Assembly (NCBI RefSeq): GCF_029892425.1
Contig: NZ_JARXWB010000030.1
Span: forward strand, 36,185-100,184
DNA length: 64,000 nt
DNA from: Bradyrhizobium sp. BR13661
Lineage (GTDB): Bacteria; Pseudomonadota; Alphaproteobacteria; Rhizobiales; Xanthobacteraceae
Reading direction: 5' to 3'
Below the pieces are notes generated by a model, which did no database searches, was not told the origin of the DNA, and worked only from the letters and a program-made list of their open reading frames with translations. This document shows positions 1 through 7,669 of the stretch, piece by piece. Both the position numbers and the translations under genes were made by a program. Each line of letters opens with the position of its first letter. Positions within the stretch are counted from its first letter, which is position 1.

Positions 1-1
1 G

Positions 2-994
2 GCTGTCGCCATCAGCACATTCGCGCATGCCATCGCGCTGCCCTTGACCGAGCCCGCGCTCGCGGGTCTCGCGGCGCTGGGGCTGATGATCGGCTACCGC
101 TTCGTGATCGCCGACCGCGAGGAGCGCTTCCTGCGCAAGAGCTTTGCGTTCTATCTCGCGCCCGAGGTGATCGAGAGCATGGTCGCCTCCGGCAAGATGC
201 CTGTGCTCGGCGGCGAGATGCGCAACATCACCATGTTCTTCTCGGACCTCAGCGGCTTCTCCTCGATCGCCGAGAAGATGACGCCGGGCGAGCTGGTCGC
301 ATTGATGAACGACTATCTCTCCGCCATGACCGACATCATCGAAAGCCACGGCGGCTACGTCGACAAATATATCGGCGATTCCGTCGTCGCGATGTTCGGC
401 GCGCCGGCGGACGATCCCGATCACGCGCGGCACGCTGTTGCGGCCGCGCTGGAATGTCGCGACCGGCTGGAAGAGCTCAATGAGAATCATCCCGCGTTCC
501 GCGGACGCGGCCTGGCCCACCGGATCGGGTTGAACAGCGGCGAAGCCGTGGTCGGCAATATCGGCTCGCGCCGCCGCTTCAACTACACGGTCATGAGCGA
601 CACTGTGAATCTCGCCTCGCGGCTCGAAGGCGCCAACAAGTATTTTGGTACGACGATCATGGCGTCGGAGGCGACCGTGAACCAGAGCCGGGACGCCTTC
701 ACCTGGCGCGAACTCGACACGGTCAGGGTGCAGGGACGCGACGAGCCGATCACCGTGTACGAACCACTCGCCGAAAAGAGCAAGGAGACGCAGGAGCAGG
801 ATCTACGCGCAGCGACCTACGCCAAGGGCCTTGCATGCTGGCGTGCGCGCGACTTCGCGAAAGCCGCCGAGCTGTTCGAAACTGCCGCCGGCCACGATCA
901 GCCGTCCCGATACTTTGCCAAGCGGGCGCGGACACTGGCGGCAAGTCCGCCACCGGCGGACTGGACGCCGGTGAACACGCTCGAAGGAAAATAG
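2..994 (+). CDS. Class III adenylate/guanylate cyclase, 5' end truncated by window
   Basis: The open frame runs in from the window edge, so the N-terminus is missing. What remains starts with a hydrophobic helix (the last membrane segment, as in CHASE2-type receptor cyclases), then a charged linker and a full class III catalytic domain. Visible motifs are the first metal site in FFSDLSGFSSI, the KYIGDSVVAMFG block (second metal Asp and the base-specifying Lys), and the VNLASR block carrying the transition-state Asn and Arg. Lys with an Asp in the second block favours ATP over GTP, so cAMP is the likely product. The last ~60 residues form a short helical tail resembling a TPR unit. A cyclic-nucleotide-gated channel gene follows on the same strand. 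The catalytic call is firm; cAMP versus cGMP and the sensor domain are inference. Confidence 0.9.
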   Translation, partial: AVAISTFAHAIALPLTEPALAGLAALGLMIGYRFVIADREERFLRKSFAFYLAPEVIESMVASGKMPVLGGEMRNITMFFSDLSGFSSIAEKMTPGELVALMNDYLSAMTDIIESHGGYVDKYIGDSVVAMFGAPADDPDHARHAVAAALECRDRLEELNENHPAFRGRGLAHRIGLNSGEAVVGNIGSRRRFNYTVMSDTVNLASRLEGANKYFGTTIMASEATVNQSRDAFTWRELDTVRVQGRDEPITVYEPLAEKSKETQEQDLRAATYAKGLACWRARDFAKAAELFETAAGHDQPSRYFAKRARTLAASPPPADWTPVNTLEGK

Positions 995-1190
995 AAACCG
1001 ACGTCGACCGGACGGCCTTCGGCCCAGCCGAGCCCTACTGAGTGCGTGATGGCGAAGTGGATGCAGCGCGCAATCGTTGACTCAGGTCAATCCCGTTACG
1101 CAAGCCCCCCGCTATCAGGAGAAGTTCGCGGGCTGCCCGCGGAACGTCGAGCTTCGCTTGCCGACTCTGGTCTATCCAGCGTGAACGTCG

Positions 1191-2339
1191 ATGAGATCCG
1201 CTTACTGGCCGTCACTGGGCTCCATCCCCTCCAATGGTCTTGCGACCATTGGGCTGCTCGCGATGATCCTCAACACGGCACCGGCGGCGACGACGGCCCA
1301 GCGGCTCCTGTTTTCCTCGACCGTCATTGCGGTCTCGGCCGCAATGACCGCCATGCTTGCTTTCCACCTCTGGACGGTCCCGGGATGGCGGAAGCGCTTG
1401 AGATATATAGCCTCGACCGAGGGGATGATTGACCTGGCCTCGGCCTGCGCGCTGCCATTCGGGTGGCTCATCATGCCGGACCCGCAAGATGCCCTGCTCT
1501 TTGCTTTGATATGGGCCCTGCGTTACATCCGCCACGCTTCAGGCCTCGCGCTGTTCTGGCGCGTGATGCATCGCAGTCGCACCGCGCTGCTCAGCATTCT
1601 CAGTCTCTTCATTGCGATCTTCTTCGTCGCCTCCTCGCTCGCCTACATTTTCGAGCGGCATGCTCAGCCGGACGCGTTCGGCAGCATACCGCGGGCCATG
1701 TGGTGGGCCATCGTCACCATGACCACAACGGGCTATGGAGACATGTTACCGGTCACGATCTGGGGACGGCTTCTGGCAGGATGGGTCATGGTCGGCGGCG
1801 TCGTGATGTTTGCACTGCAGGCGGGCATCATCGCCGCCGCCTTCGCCGCAGAATTGCAGCGTCGGCACTTTCTCCACATCTGGGACCTGGTCACGCGCGT
1901 ACCGCTATTCCAGAAGCTCGGCGCCGCCACCATCGCCGATATCGTACGGCGGCTGGAGATGCGCGACGTCAGCAAGGGCGCCGTCATCGTCCGCAGGGGC
2001 GAGCCAGGCGACACCATGTATTTCGTCGTTTCAGGGGAAGCTGCCGTGCTGCTTGACTCGACGACCATCACGCTCAATCCCGGAAGCTTCTTCGGCGAAA
2101 TGGCGCTCTTGTTCGGTGCCCCCCGCGCGGCGACCGTCGTCGCCACCAAGCCCAGCGTCCTGCTCGTGCTCGATGTTGCGGATTTGCGCGAATTGGCGGC
2201 AAGACGGCCGGAGCTCGTCAATCTCATCGAGGCCGAAGCCCGACGCCGCAAAGATGCCAATGCGACAGGACAAACGCCGCCGTCGCCCCCGTCCAAAGGA
2301 ACGCCCCGCGAGTTCGCCGCCGCGCCAACCCCGGACTGA
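1191..2339 (+). CDS. Cyclic-nucleotide-gated potassium channel (MlotiK1-like)
   Basis: A 382-residue protein with several hydrophobic helices, a pore loop with the K+ selectivity filter GYGD (residues 181-184, preceded by TTT), and a C-terminal cyclic-nucleotide-binding domain. The phosphate-binding cassette reads FGEMALLFGAPRAAT (residues 301-315), with the Glu and Arg312 that contact the sugar and phosphate of the ligand. Order and length match the prokaryotic channel MlotiK1 of Mesorhizobium, which lacks the C-linker of eukaryotic channels. The protein should sit in the inner membrane and open on cAMP binding. The upstream neighbour is a cyclase, so ligand and receptor are encoded side by side, 196 bp apart. 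The tail after the binding domain is Pro-rich and probably disordered. The ATG at 1191 is the only in-frame start before the first helix. Confidence 0.93.
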   Translation: MRSAYWPSLGSIPSNGLATIGLLAMILNTAPAATTAQRLLFSSTVIAVSAAMTAMLAFHLWTVPGWRKRLRYIASTEGMIDLASACALPFGWLIMPDPQDALLFALIWALRYIRHASGLALFWRVMHRSRTALLSILSLFIAIFFVASSLAYIFERHAQPDAFGSIPRAMWWAIVTMTTTGYGDMLPVTIWGRLLAGWVMVGGVVMFALQAGIIAAAFAAELQRRHFLHIWDLVTRVPLFQKLGAATIADIVRRLEMRDVSKGAVIVRRGEPGDTMYFVVSGEAAVLLDSTTITLNPGSFFGEMALLFGAPRAATVVATKPSVLLVLDVADLRELAARRPELVNLIEAEARRRKDANATGQTPPSPPSKGTPREFAAAPTPD

Positions 2340-2435
2340 ATGCCGATCGACGCGCGCCGTTGATGTTCCTCAATGACATCGGATGCTGCTCGAGTCAGAT
2401 AGACGCTCCGAGAATCCGGACAGGTGCTCGTTGCC

Positions 2436-4355
2436 ATGGCCGTCGTCACTCGTCGCGTTCAACTGATTGCGCTCATCGGCCTTGCCGTACTGGCGACGCT
2501 TACCTGTCCTCGCCTGGGCGAGGCCGCGCAGACCGACTACGACGACTGCGTCGCGATGCAATACGACCGCGTCAGAACCGAGGCGGAGATCGCGGCCACC
2601 ATCGCGACCTGCACGCGCGTGTTGCAGGATCCTTCCGCCTCGGCCGAGCGGCGCGCCTACGCCCTCTATTTCAGGGCCCTCAATCACTTCCTCGAAACGA
2701 CGCGGCTTTCCCTTGCCGAGATGAAGCCGATCGGATCGGCCGGCGATGCTGCGCAACGCGAGCTCAAATCCGCGCTTGATGACCTCGCCGCATGCATCGC
2801 TGTCGCACCCGCGCCGCATCCGCAACCCTTCAGCCTCAGGGCGACGATCCATACGGTGCTGGAGCAGTTCGACTTGGCCCTCGACGATCTCGCGCAAGCC
2901 ATCCGCGCCGATCCGAAAATCTCCCATCACTTCGTCCAGCGCGCGCTGATCCTGGAGCGGCTCGACCGGTTTTCGGAAGCCCGCGCCGATCTCGACGCAG
3001 CCGTCGGGCTCGACCCCGGAAACCAGAACGCGTGGATCAATCGCGCCATGCTGTGGGCCCGGTATGGTGATGTCGAACGGGCGTTTGCCGATTACGGCCG
3101 TGCCGAAGCCGTCGGCGGCGCCCAGACCTGGCACGCGCTCAGCGGCCGCGCGCGGCTTGCGGTCAGTCGTGGCGATCCCTCGCGCGGCTTTGCCGACTGG
3201 ACCCGGGCCGCCGAACTCACGGTGCTGCCCACGCTGGCCGCGCAATTCCACGTTCGCGCCGGAAATCTGGCGCGCGACTACCTGAAGGATCGCGACAAGG
3301 CTCTGCAATCCTACGCGCGGGCGCTTGCCGTCGCACCATACCACGCGGACGCCCTCATTCAGCGCGGCATGGCCTTCGAACGCGCCGGCCGGCTCGACGA
3401 TGCGTCAAACGACTATCGCAAGGCGGGCGAGATGACCCGCGGCAATCCGCTCGAGAAAGGCATCTACGACTACTCGGTCTTCCGACTGGAGGTGCTGCGC
3501 GCACGAGCGGCGCGAAAGGCGGGCGATCCGCCGCTGCCGCCAAACGTCAATGTCCTGTCCGGCTCGGCCCAGGCTGCCGGCAAGGATCGCGGCCGGCGCA
3601 TCGCCCTCGTCGTGGGCAACGCGGCCTATGAGCATGTTCCGGCCCTGATGAACGCCGACCGCGACGCCGAGAGCGTCGGGGCCGCCCTGGGCGAGGCCGG
3701 GTTCGCTCGCGTCACGGTGGCGACCGATCTGGACAGGAGCCAGATGGAAGGCGTGCTGCGGCAGTTTGCCGACGAGGCGGCCGGCGCGGACTGGGCGCTG
3801 GTCTACTATGCCGGCCATGGCATCGAGATTGACGGGGCCAATTTTGCCATACCGATCGATGCGAGCATAGATACTCTGAGAGAAGCTTCCTCGCACGCAA
3901 TCTCGATCGATCAGATGGTCTCCGCCGTCGAGCGGGCGAAGACTCTTCGCCTGGTCGTTCTCGACGCCTGCCGCGACGATCCGTTCGTGCAGGAGGCGCA
4001 TCGGGCGGCCGCCAGCAAGCGAACGTTCAACAAGTCCGCCGATGCCGCGCTTGATCCTCTGATCGCCCGCCGGAAGGAAATCGGGGGAGGCCTCGCCGGC
4101 GTACGCCTTGCCCAATTGAACACGATCGCGCTGTTCTCCACGCAACCCGGCCAGATCACGCTCGACGGCGACGAACTGAACAGCCCCTTCACGCGGGCGT
4201 TCGTGTCGAACATGGCGACCCCGACCCTCGACCTGCGCCTGTTCTTCGAACGGATTCGCCAGGACGTGTCGAACACCACACAGGGGCGTCAGCGCCCGGC
4301 CGTCGACGGGCGCCTCAGGGAAGGCGAGCAGTTCTTCTTCTTTCCGGCGCGGTGA
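2436..4355 (+). CDS. Exported TPR protein with C-terminal caspase-like (C14) peptidase domain
   Basis: I chose the ATG at 2436 over the GTG at 2424 because it opens directly on a signal-peptide-like stretch (Arg-Arg, then a Leu/Ala-rich core ending near GEAAQ). About 330 residues of TPR-like helical repeats follow, then a caspase-fold domain beginning at RRIALVVGNAAY. The catalytic His lies in YYAGHG (His461) and the Cys in VLDACRDDPF (Cys512), counted from 2436. The 51-residue spacing and both motifs fit the family, so the dyad is intact. The domain should cleave after basic or acidic residues depending on subtype, which cannot be read here. It lies 96 bp after the channel gene on the same strand. 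Its substrate is unknown; export suggests an envelope or periplasmic target. Confidence 0.85.
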   Translation: MAVVTRRVQLIALIGLAVLATLTCPRLGEAAQTDYDDCVAMQYDRVRTEAEIAATIATCTRVLQDPSASAERRAYALYFRALNHFLETTRLSLAEMKPIGSAGDAAQRELKSALDDLAACIAVAPAPHPQPFSLRATIHTVLEQFDLALDDLAQAIRADPKISHHFVQRALILERLDRFSEARADLDAAVGLDPGNQNAWINRAMLWARYGDVERAFADYGRAEAVGGAQTWHALSGRARLAVSRGDPSRGFADWTRAAELTVLPTLAAQFHVRAGNLARDYLKDRDKALQSYARALAVAPYHADALIQRGMAFERAGRLDDASNDYRKAGEMTRGNPLEKGIYDYSVFRLEVLRARAARKAGDPPLPPNVNVLSGSAQAAGKDRGRRIALVVGNAAYEHVPALMNADRDAESVGAALGEAGFARVTVATDLDRSQMEGVLRQFADEAAGADWALVYYAGHGIEIDGANFAIPIDASIDTLREASSHAISIDQMVSAVERAKTLRLVVLDACRDDPFVQEAHRAAASKRTFNKSADAALDPLIARRKEIGGGLAGVRLAQLNTIALFSTQPGQITLDGDELNSPFTRAFVSNMATPTLDLRLFFERIRQDVSNTTQGRQRPAVDGRLREGEQFFFFPAR

Positions 4356-4366
4356 CCGGAACCGCT

Positions 4367-5539
4367 CTAGAACGGCAGCCCCACATAATTCTCCGCGAGC
4401 AAACGCTGCGCCGTCTCGGACGAGAGCAAATAGTCCAGTTCCGTCTGCTGCAGCCGGTCCTCATACTCGAGACGATCAGGGAAACGATGCAACATCATCG
4501 TCATCCACCACGAGAAGCGCTGTGCTTTCCAGATCCGCGCCAGCGCCTTGGCCGAATAGCCCTTCAGCCCGGAATCGTCGCCGTCCTGATAGTGCGCAAG
4601 CATCGCGTGGTAGAGATAATAGATGTCGGAGGCGGCACTGTTCAGCCCGCGCGCGCCGGTCGGCGGCACGATGTGGGCGGCGTCGCCGGCGAGGAACAGG
4701 CGGCCGTAGCTCATCGGCTCGGCGACGAAGCTGCGCAGGGGCGCGATGCTCTTCTCGATCGACGGGCCGGTGATCAGCCGTGCGGCGACCTCATCCGGCA
4801 GACGAGTTTTCAGCTCGGTCCAGAACGCATCGTCCGACCAGTCCTCGACCTTGTCGGTGAGCGGCACCTGGACGTAATAACGGCTCAACACCTGTGAACG
4901 CAGCGAGCACAGCGCAAAGCCACGCTCGTGCTTTGCATAGATCAGCTCCGGCGACACCGGCTTGGTCCGCGACAGCACCCCAAGCCAGCCGAACGGGTAG
5001 ACCTTCTCATATTCACGGAGCACGTCCCTCGGGATCGACTTGCGGCTGACGCCGTGAAAGCCGTCCGCGCCAACGATGTAGTCGCAATCGACGCGAACCG
5101 TCTCGCCGTTCGCGCGATACGTCACATAGGGCCGATCCGAGGTCAGATCATGCGGCGTCACGTCCTCGGCATTGTGAACCACCTTGCCGCCAAGACGGTC
5201 GCGCGCCTCGTAGAGATCGCGCGTCAGCTCGGTCTGGCCGTAGACCAGCACCGAATTGCCGCCGGAATGCTTGTGCAGATCGATATGGGAGAGCACGCCA
5301 TCATGGGCGATCTCGAAACCGTGGTGGATCTCGCCTTCACGGTCCATCCGCTCACCGCATTGCGCCTCGCGCATCAGGCGCGCGAAGCCGTGCTCGAGCA
5401 CACCGGCGCGGATGCGGGCCAGCACGTGCTCGCGGCTGTATTTCTCCAGCACGATGGTGTCGATGCCCTTCAGGTGAAGGAGCTGGGACAACAATAGCCC
5501 AGACGGCCCTCCGCCGATGATGCAGACCTGAACTTTCAT
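4367..5539 (-). CDS. pobA: 4-hydroxybenzoate 3-monooxygenase
   Basis: A FAD flavoprotein that hydroxylates 4-hydroxybenzoate to protocatechuate using NAD(P)H and O2, the step that feeds the beta-ketoadipate route. The 390-residue length matches the family. The Rossmann FAD motif GGGPSG is at residues 9-14. The ligand-contact stretch SRYYVQVP and the second FAD motif (LAGDAAHIVPPTGARGLN) are both present. It ends 11 bp from the caspase gene on the opposite strand (convergent). An AraC-type gene starts 87 bp away on the other strand, the usual pobA-pobR arrangement. The protocatechuate ring-cleavage genes pcaHG lie 6 kb downstream, so product and next enzyme are encoded in the same region. Confidence 0.96.
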   Translation of the reverse strand: MKVQVCIIGGGPSGLLLSQLLHLKGIDTIVLEKYSREHVLARIRAGVLEHGFARLMREAQCGERMDREGEIHHGFEIAHDGVLSHIDLHKHSGGNSVLVYGQTELTRDLYEARDRLGGKVVHNAEDVTPHDLTSDRPYVTYRANGETVRVDCDYIVGADGFHGVSRKSIPRDVLREYEKVYPFGWLGVLSRTKPVSPELIYAKHERGFALCSLRSQVLSRYYVQVPLTDKVEDWSDDAFWTELKTRLPDEVAARLITGPSIEKSIAPLRSFVAEPMSYGRLFLAGDAAHIVPPTGARGLNSAASDIYYLYHAMLAHYQDGDDSGLKGYSAKALARIWKAQRFSWWMTMMLHRFPDRLEYEDRLQQTELDYLLSSETAQRLLAENYVGLPF

Positions 5540-5625
5540 TCTTCTGTCCTCCCGTCGGCACTATTTTGCAGATTTCGTAAGCCGGACCGATGGAGGGTTT
5601 CGCCATTGTCTTGTACTATTCGAAC

Positions 5626-6492
5626 ATGAGAACCGCAGCCCCCACCCCGGCGATCCGGGTCTACAATCTGTTCGGCGAAGCCGGCGACCTGCCCGACGTC
5701 GTCCATTGCGAGACGATTGCCTCGCGCTCGGTGCTGCATGACTGGACGCTTGCCGTGCATCGCCACGCCCGGCTGCACCAGGTGCTGCTGATCGAGCGAG
5801 GCGGCGGCGAAGCGACGCTCGATGGACGGGTGGTGCCCTTGAAGCCGATGCAGATCGTCAACGTGCCGGTCGGCCATGTCCACGGCTTCAGCTTCGTGCC
5901 CGGAACCGAGGGTTGGGTGCTGACGATCGCCGCGGAGATTCTCGACGAGGCGCTGCTCGCAGCCGAAGGCCTGCGCGGCGTCCTGGCGCGCTCGGCCGTG
6001 GTGCGCGGCACGCCGCAGATCCGCGCCATCATGAAGCAGATCTTTGCCGAGCACGCCGCGCGCGATTTCGGCCGCGCGCATGTGCTGCGCGCATTGTCGG
6101 CGGCCATGATCGGCCTCGTCGCACGTGCGCTGACGGGCGAGAGCGGCACTGGCGGCAGTTCTGAGTCAAATCTGTTCCGCCGCTTCGAGGCTCTGCTCGA
6201 ACAGCATCATCTGGAGCGCTGGACCGTTGCGGACTATGCGGAAGCGCTGGCGATCACGCCGACCCATCTCAACCGCGTCACGCGCACCGCGACCGGCGAC
6301 ACCGCCTCGCACCTGATCCTGAACCGGCTGATCCGCGAGGCACGGCGCAATCTCGTCTACACCAACCTGCCGGTCTCGACGATCGCCTATGCGCTCGGCT
6401 TCGAGGACCCCGCCTATTTCAGCCGGGTCTATGCCGCAGCCACCGGGCTGTCGCCGCGCGCCTTTCGCGCGCAGCTTCATGGCGGCGAGTAG
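5626..6492 (+). CDS. AraC-family regulator, probable PobR-type activator of pobA
   Basis: The N-terminal half is a cupin-like ligand domain (HRHARLHQVLLIERGGGEATL) and the C-terminal ~100 residues carry the two HTH motifs of AraC proteins, the second ending GFEDPAYFSRVYAAATG. Divergent placement against pobA and the overall size (288 residues from the ATG at 5626) fit PobR, which activates pobA in response to 4-hydroxybenzoate. An in-frame ATG at 5590 is possible, but the sequence between the two starts lacks codon structure. The last 67 bp of the gene are repeated exactly at 9574-9640, and the stop codon sits at the repeat junction (TAG here, TGA in the other copy), so the 3' end may have been replaced by a recombination event. 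Confidence 0.85.
   Translation: MRTAAPTPAIRVYNLFGEAGDLPDVVHCETIASRSVLHDWTLAVHRHARLHQVLLIERGGGEATLDGRVVPLKPMQIVNVPVGHVHGFSFVPGTEGWVLTIAAEILDEALLAAEGLRGVLARSAVVRGTPQIRAIMKQIFAEHAARDFGRAHVLRALSAAMIGLVARALTGESGTGGSSESNLFRRFEALLEQHHLERWTVADYAEALAITPTHLNRVTRTATGDTASHLILNRLIREARRNLVYTNLPVSTIAYALGFEDPAYFSRVYAAATGLSPRAFRAQLHGGE
6424..6490 (+). repeat. 67-bp perfect direct repeat, copy 1 (araC 3' end)
   Basis: Bases 6424-6490 are identical to 9574-9640. The block encodes the last 22 residues of the AraC-type regulator, starting RVYAAATG. Identity starts and stops abruptly on both sides, as at a recombination junction. The offset between copies is 3150 bp. Confidence 0.97.
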
Positions 6493-6501
6493 GGCCAGCA
6501 G

Positions 6502-6987
6502 TCAGGCAAGCTTATCCGACAGTTTTCGCATGGCGCGATCGAGGATATTGATCTCCTCGGTCGTCAAGAGACGGAGAAGCTTCGCTTCACGCTCCAGGGC
6601 GAGCGGCGCGATCTTACGGTAGAGCATGCGCCCGGCATCCGTCAGGGCGACGATCAGTTCGCGGCGATCATCTGATGCGTGCGTCCGGCGGACGATGCCG
6701 CGAGCTTCCAGCCTCTTCATGGCACGGCTGACCTGCATTTTGTCGAGCGTCGTCAGCGGCCCGACTTCCTTGGTCGCGATTTCGCTGCGCGCCCCAAGGA
6801 TGGCCAACACACGCCATTCCTGCCGCGACAGGGCAAAGCGCTCCAGATAGACCTCGGAGATTGCAAGCGACACCTGCTCGGCAAGTCGCGCCAGGCGGTA
6901 GGGAAAATACTGCTGGAGATCGAGGCCGGCGTCGTCCGGCACTCCGATCTTCACTCTCTTTTTTGCGTCGTTGAAACGTCCCGCCAT
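6502..6987 (-). CDS. MarR-family transcriptional regulator
   Basis: A 161-residue winged-helix protein. The MarR signature is clear: YFPYRLARLAEQVSLAISEVY (dimer helix), LSRQEWRVLAILG, the recognition helix around LTTLDKMQVSRAMKRLEARG, and the wing with THASDDRRELIVALTDAG. The frame stays open upstream to 7101, but the Met at 6987 begins the conserved part and leaves a 112-bp divergent promoter region in front of the VOC gene. MarR proteins beside aromatic monooxygenases usually repress and are relieved by the aromatic substrate or its CoA ester. The effector here is unknown. The gene lies just inside the left 67-bp repeat and belongs to the inserted module. Confidence 0.88.
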   Translation of the reverse strand: MAGRFNDAKKRVKIGVPDDAGLDLQQYFPYRLARLAEQVSLAISEVYLERFALSRQEWRVLAILGARSEIATKEVGPLTTLDKMQVSRAMKRLEARGIVRRTHASDDRRELIVALTDAGRMLYRKIAPLALEREAKLLRLLTTEEINILDRAMRKLSDKLA

Positions 6988-7024
6988 GCCCGCCGCTCCA
7001 TCGCGCAAGATCGGTCCCCGACAT

Positions 7025-7038
7025 TTGATCCAGATCAA
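7025..7038. promoter_or_regulatory. FNR/FixK-type box
   Basis: TTGATCCAGATCAA is a perfect palindromic match to the TTGAT-N4-ATCAA consensus of Crp/Fnr regulators such as FixK2 and FnrN. Its centre is 68 bp before the VOC start codon. If it acts at -41.5, transcription would begin near 7073, with TACTAA at 7062-7067 as a plausible -10. The site suggests oxygen- or stress-linked control of the VOC/monooxygenase operon. Confidence 0.6.
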
Positions 7039-7099
7039 GGCCGAGTAATCGTAACAAATGATACTAATCGATAAAACTGGCTGCAGGGAGCGAAACATC

Positions 7100-7642
7100 A
7101 TGCAAATCGAGAAGATCCATCACGTCGCCTACCGCTGTGTCGACGCCAAGGCGACCGTCGAGTTCTACAAGAAAGTCATGAACATGGACCTTCTCGGCGC
7201 CATCGCCGAGGACAAGGTGCCGTCCACGAAGGCGCCTGACCCCTACATGCATATCTTCCTCGATGCGGGGAACGGCAACATCCTGGCCTTCTTCGAATTG
7301 CCGAACTCGCCGCCGATGGGACGTGATCCCAACACGCCGGACTGGACGCAACACATCGCCTTCCAGGTCAAGGACCTCAACGAACTCGAGGAAGCCAAGA
7401 CCCGTGCCGAGGCTGCCGGTCTCGATGTGGTCGGCGTCACCGACCACACCATCTTCAAGTCCATCTACTTTCGCGACCCGAGCGGTCACCGTATCGAGGT
7501 CGCGGCCTGGACCGCGACGCCCGACCAGCTCGACCGTATGAAATCGGTCGCGCAGGAGATGGTTGAAGAATGGTCGCGCACCAAACGGCCGCCGCGCCAC
7601 ACTGCATGGCTTCACGAGAAGGAATTTGCGGGCGCGCAATAG
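7100..7642 (+). CDS. VOC-superfamily (glyoxalase/dioxygenase-like) protein
   Basis: A 180-residue VOC metalloenzyme. The paired beta-alpha-beta-beta-beta modules start with IEKIHHVAYRCVDAKATVEFYK and WTQHIAFQV. The candidate metal ligands are the His in HHVAYR, the His in TQHIAF and the Glu in GHRIEVAAW. The start at 7100 is supported by AGGGAG ten bases upstream; the frame also opens at 7058 without a ribosome site. It is the first gene of an operon with a FAD monooxygenase 27 bp downstream. In such operons VOC proteins act as extradiol dioxygenases, isomerases or lyases on the hydroxylated product. The exact substrate cannot be read. Confidence 0.82.
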   Translation: MQIEKIHHVAYRCVDAKATVEFYKKVMNMDLLGAIAEDKVPSTKAPDPYMHIFLDAGNGNILAFFELPNSPPMGRDPNTPDWTQHIAFQVKDLNELEEAKTRAEAAGLDVVGVTDHTIFKSIYFRDPSGHRIEVAAWTATPDQLDRMKSVAQEMVEEWSRTKRPPRHTAWLHEKEFAGAQ

Positions 7643-7669
7643 CGGCTCGCAAACCCGGAGAAGCCGACC

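Noticed and set aside
2436..4355. Calling the first three genes a known CBASS or type III CRISPR-associated defence system
   Set aside because: The cyclase is class III (not CD-NTase), there is no Cap2/Cap3 or Cas10, and the effector set does not match a described type. Left as an open finding.
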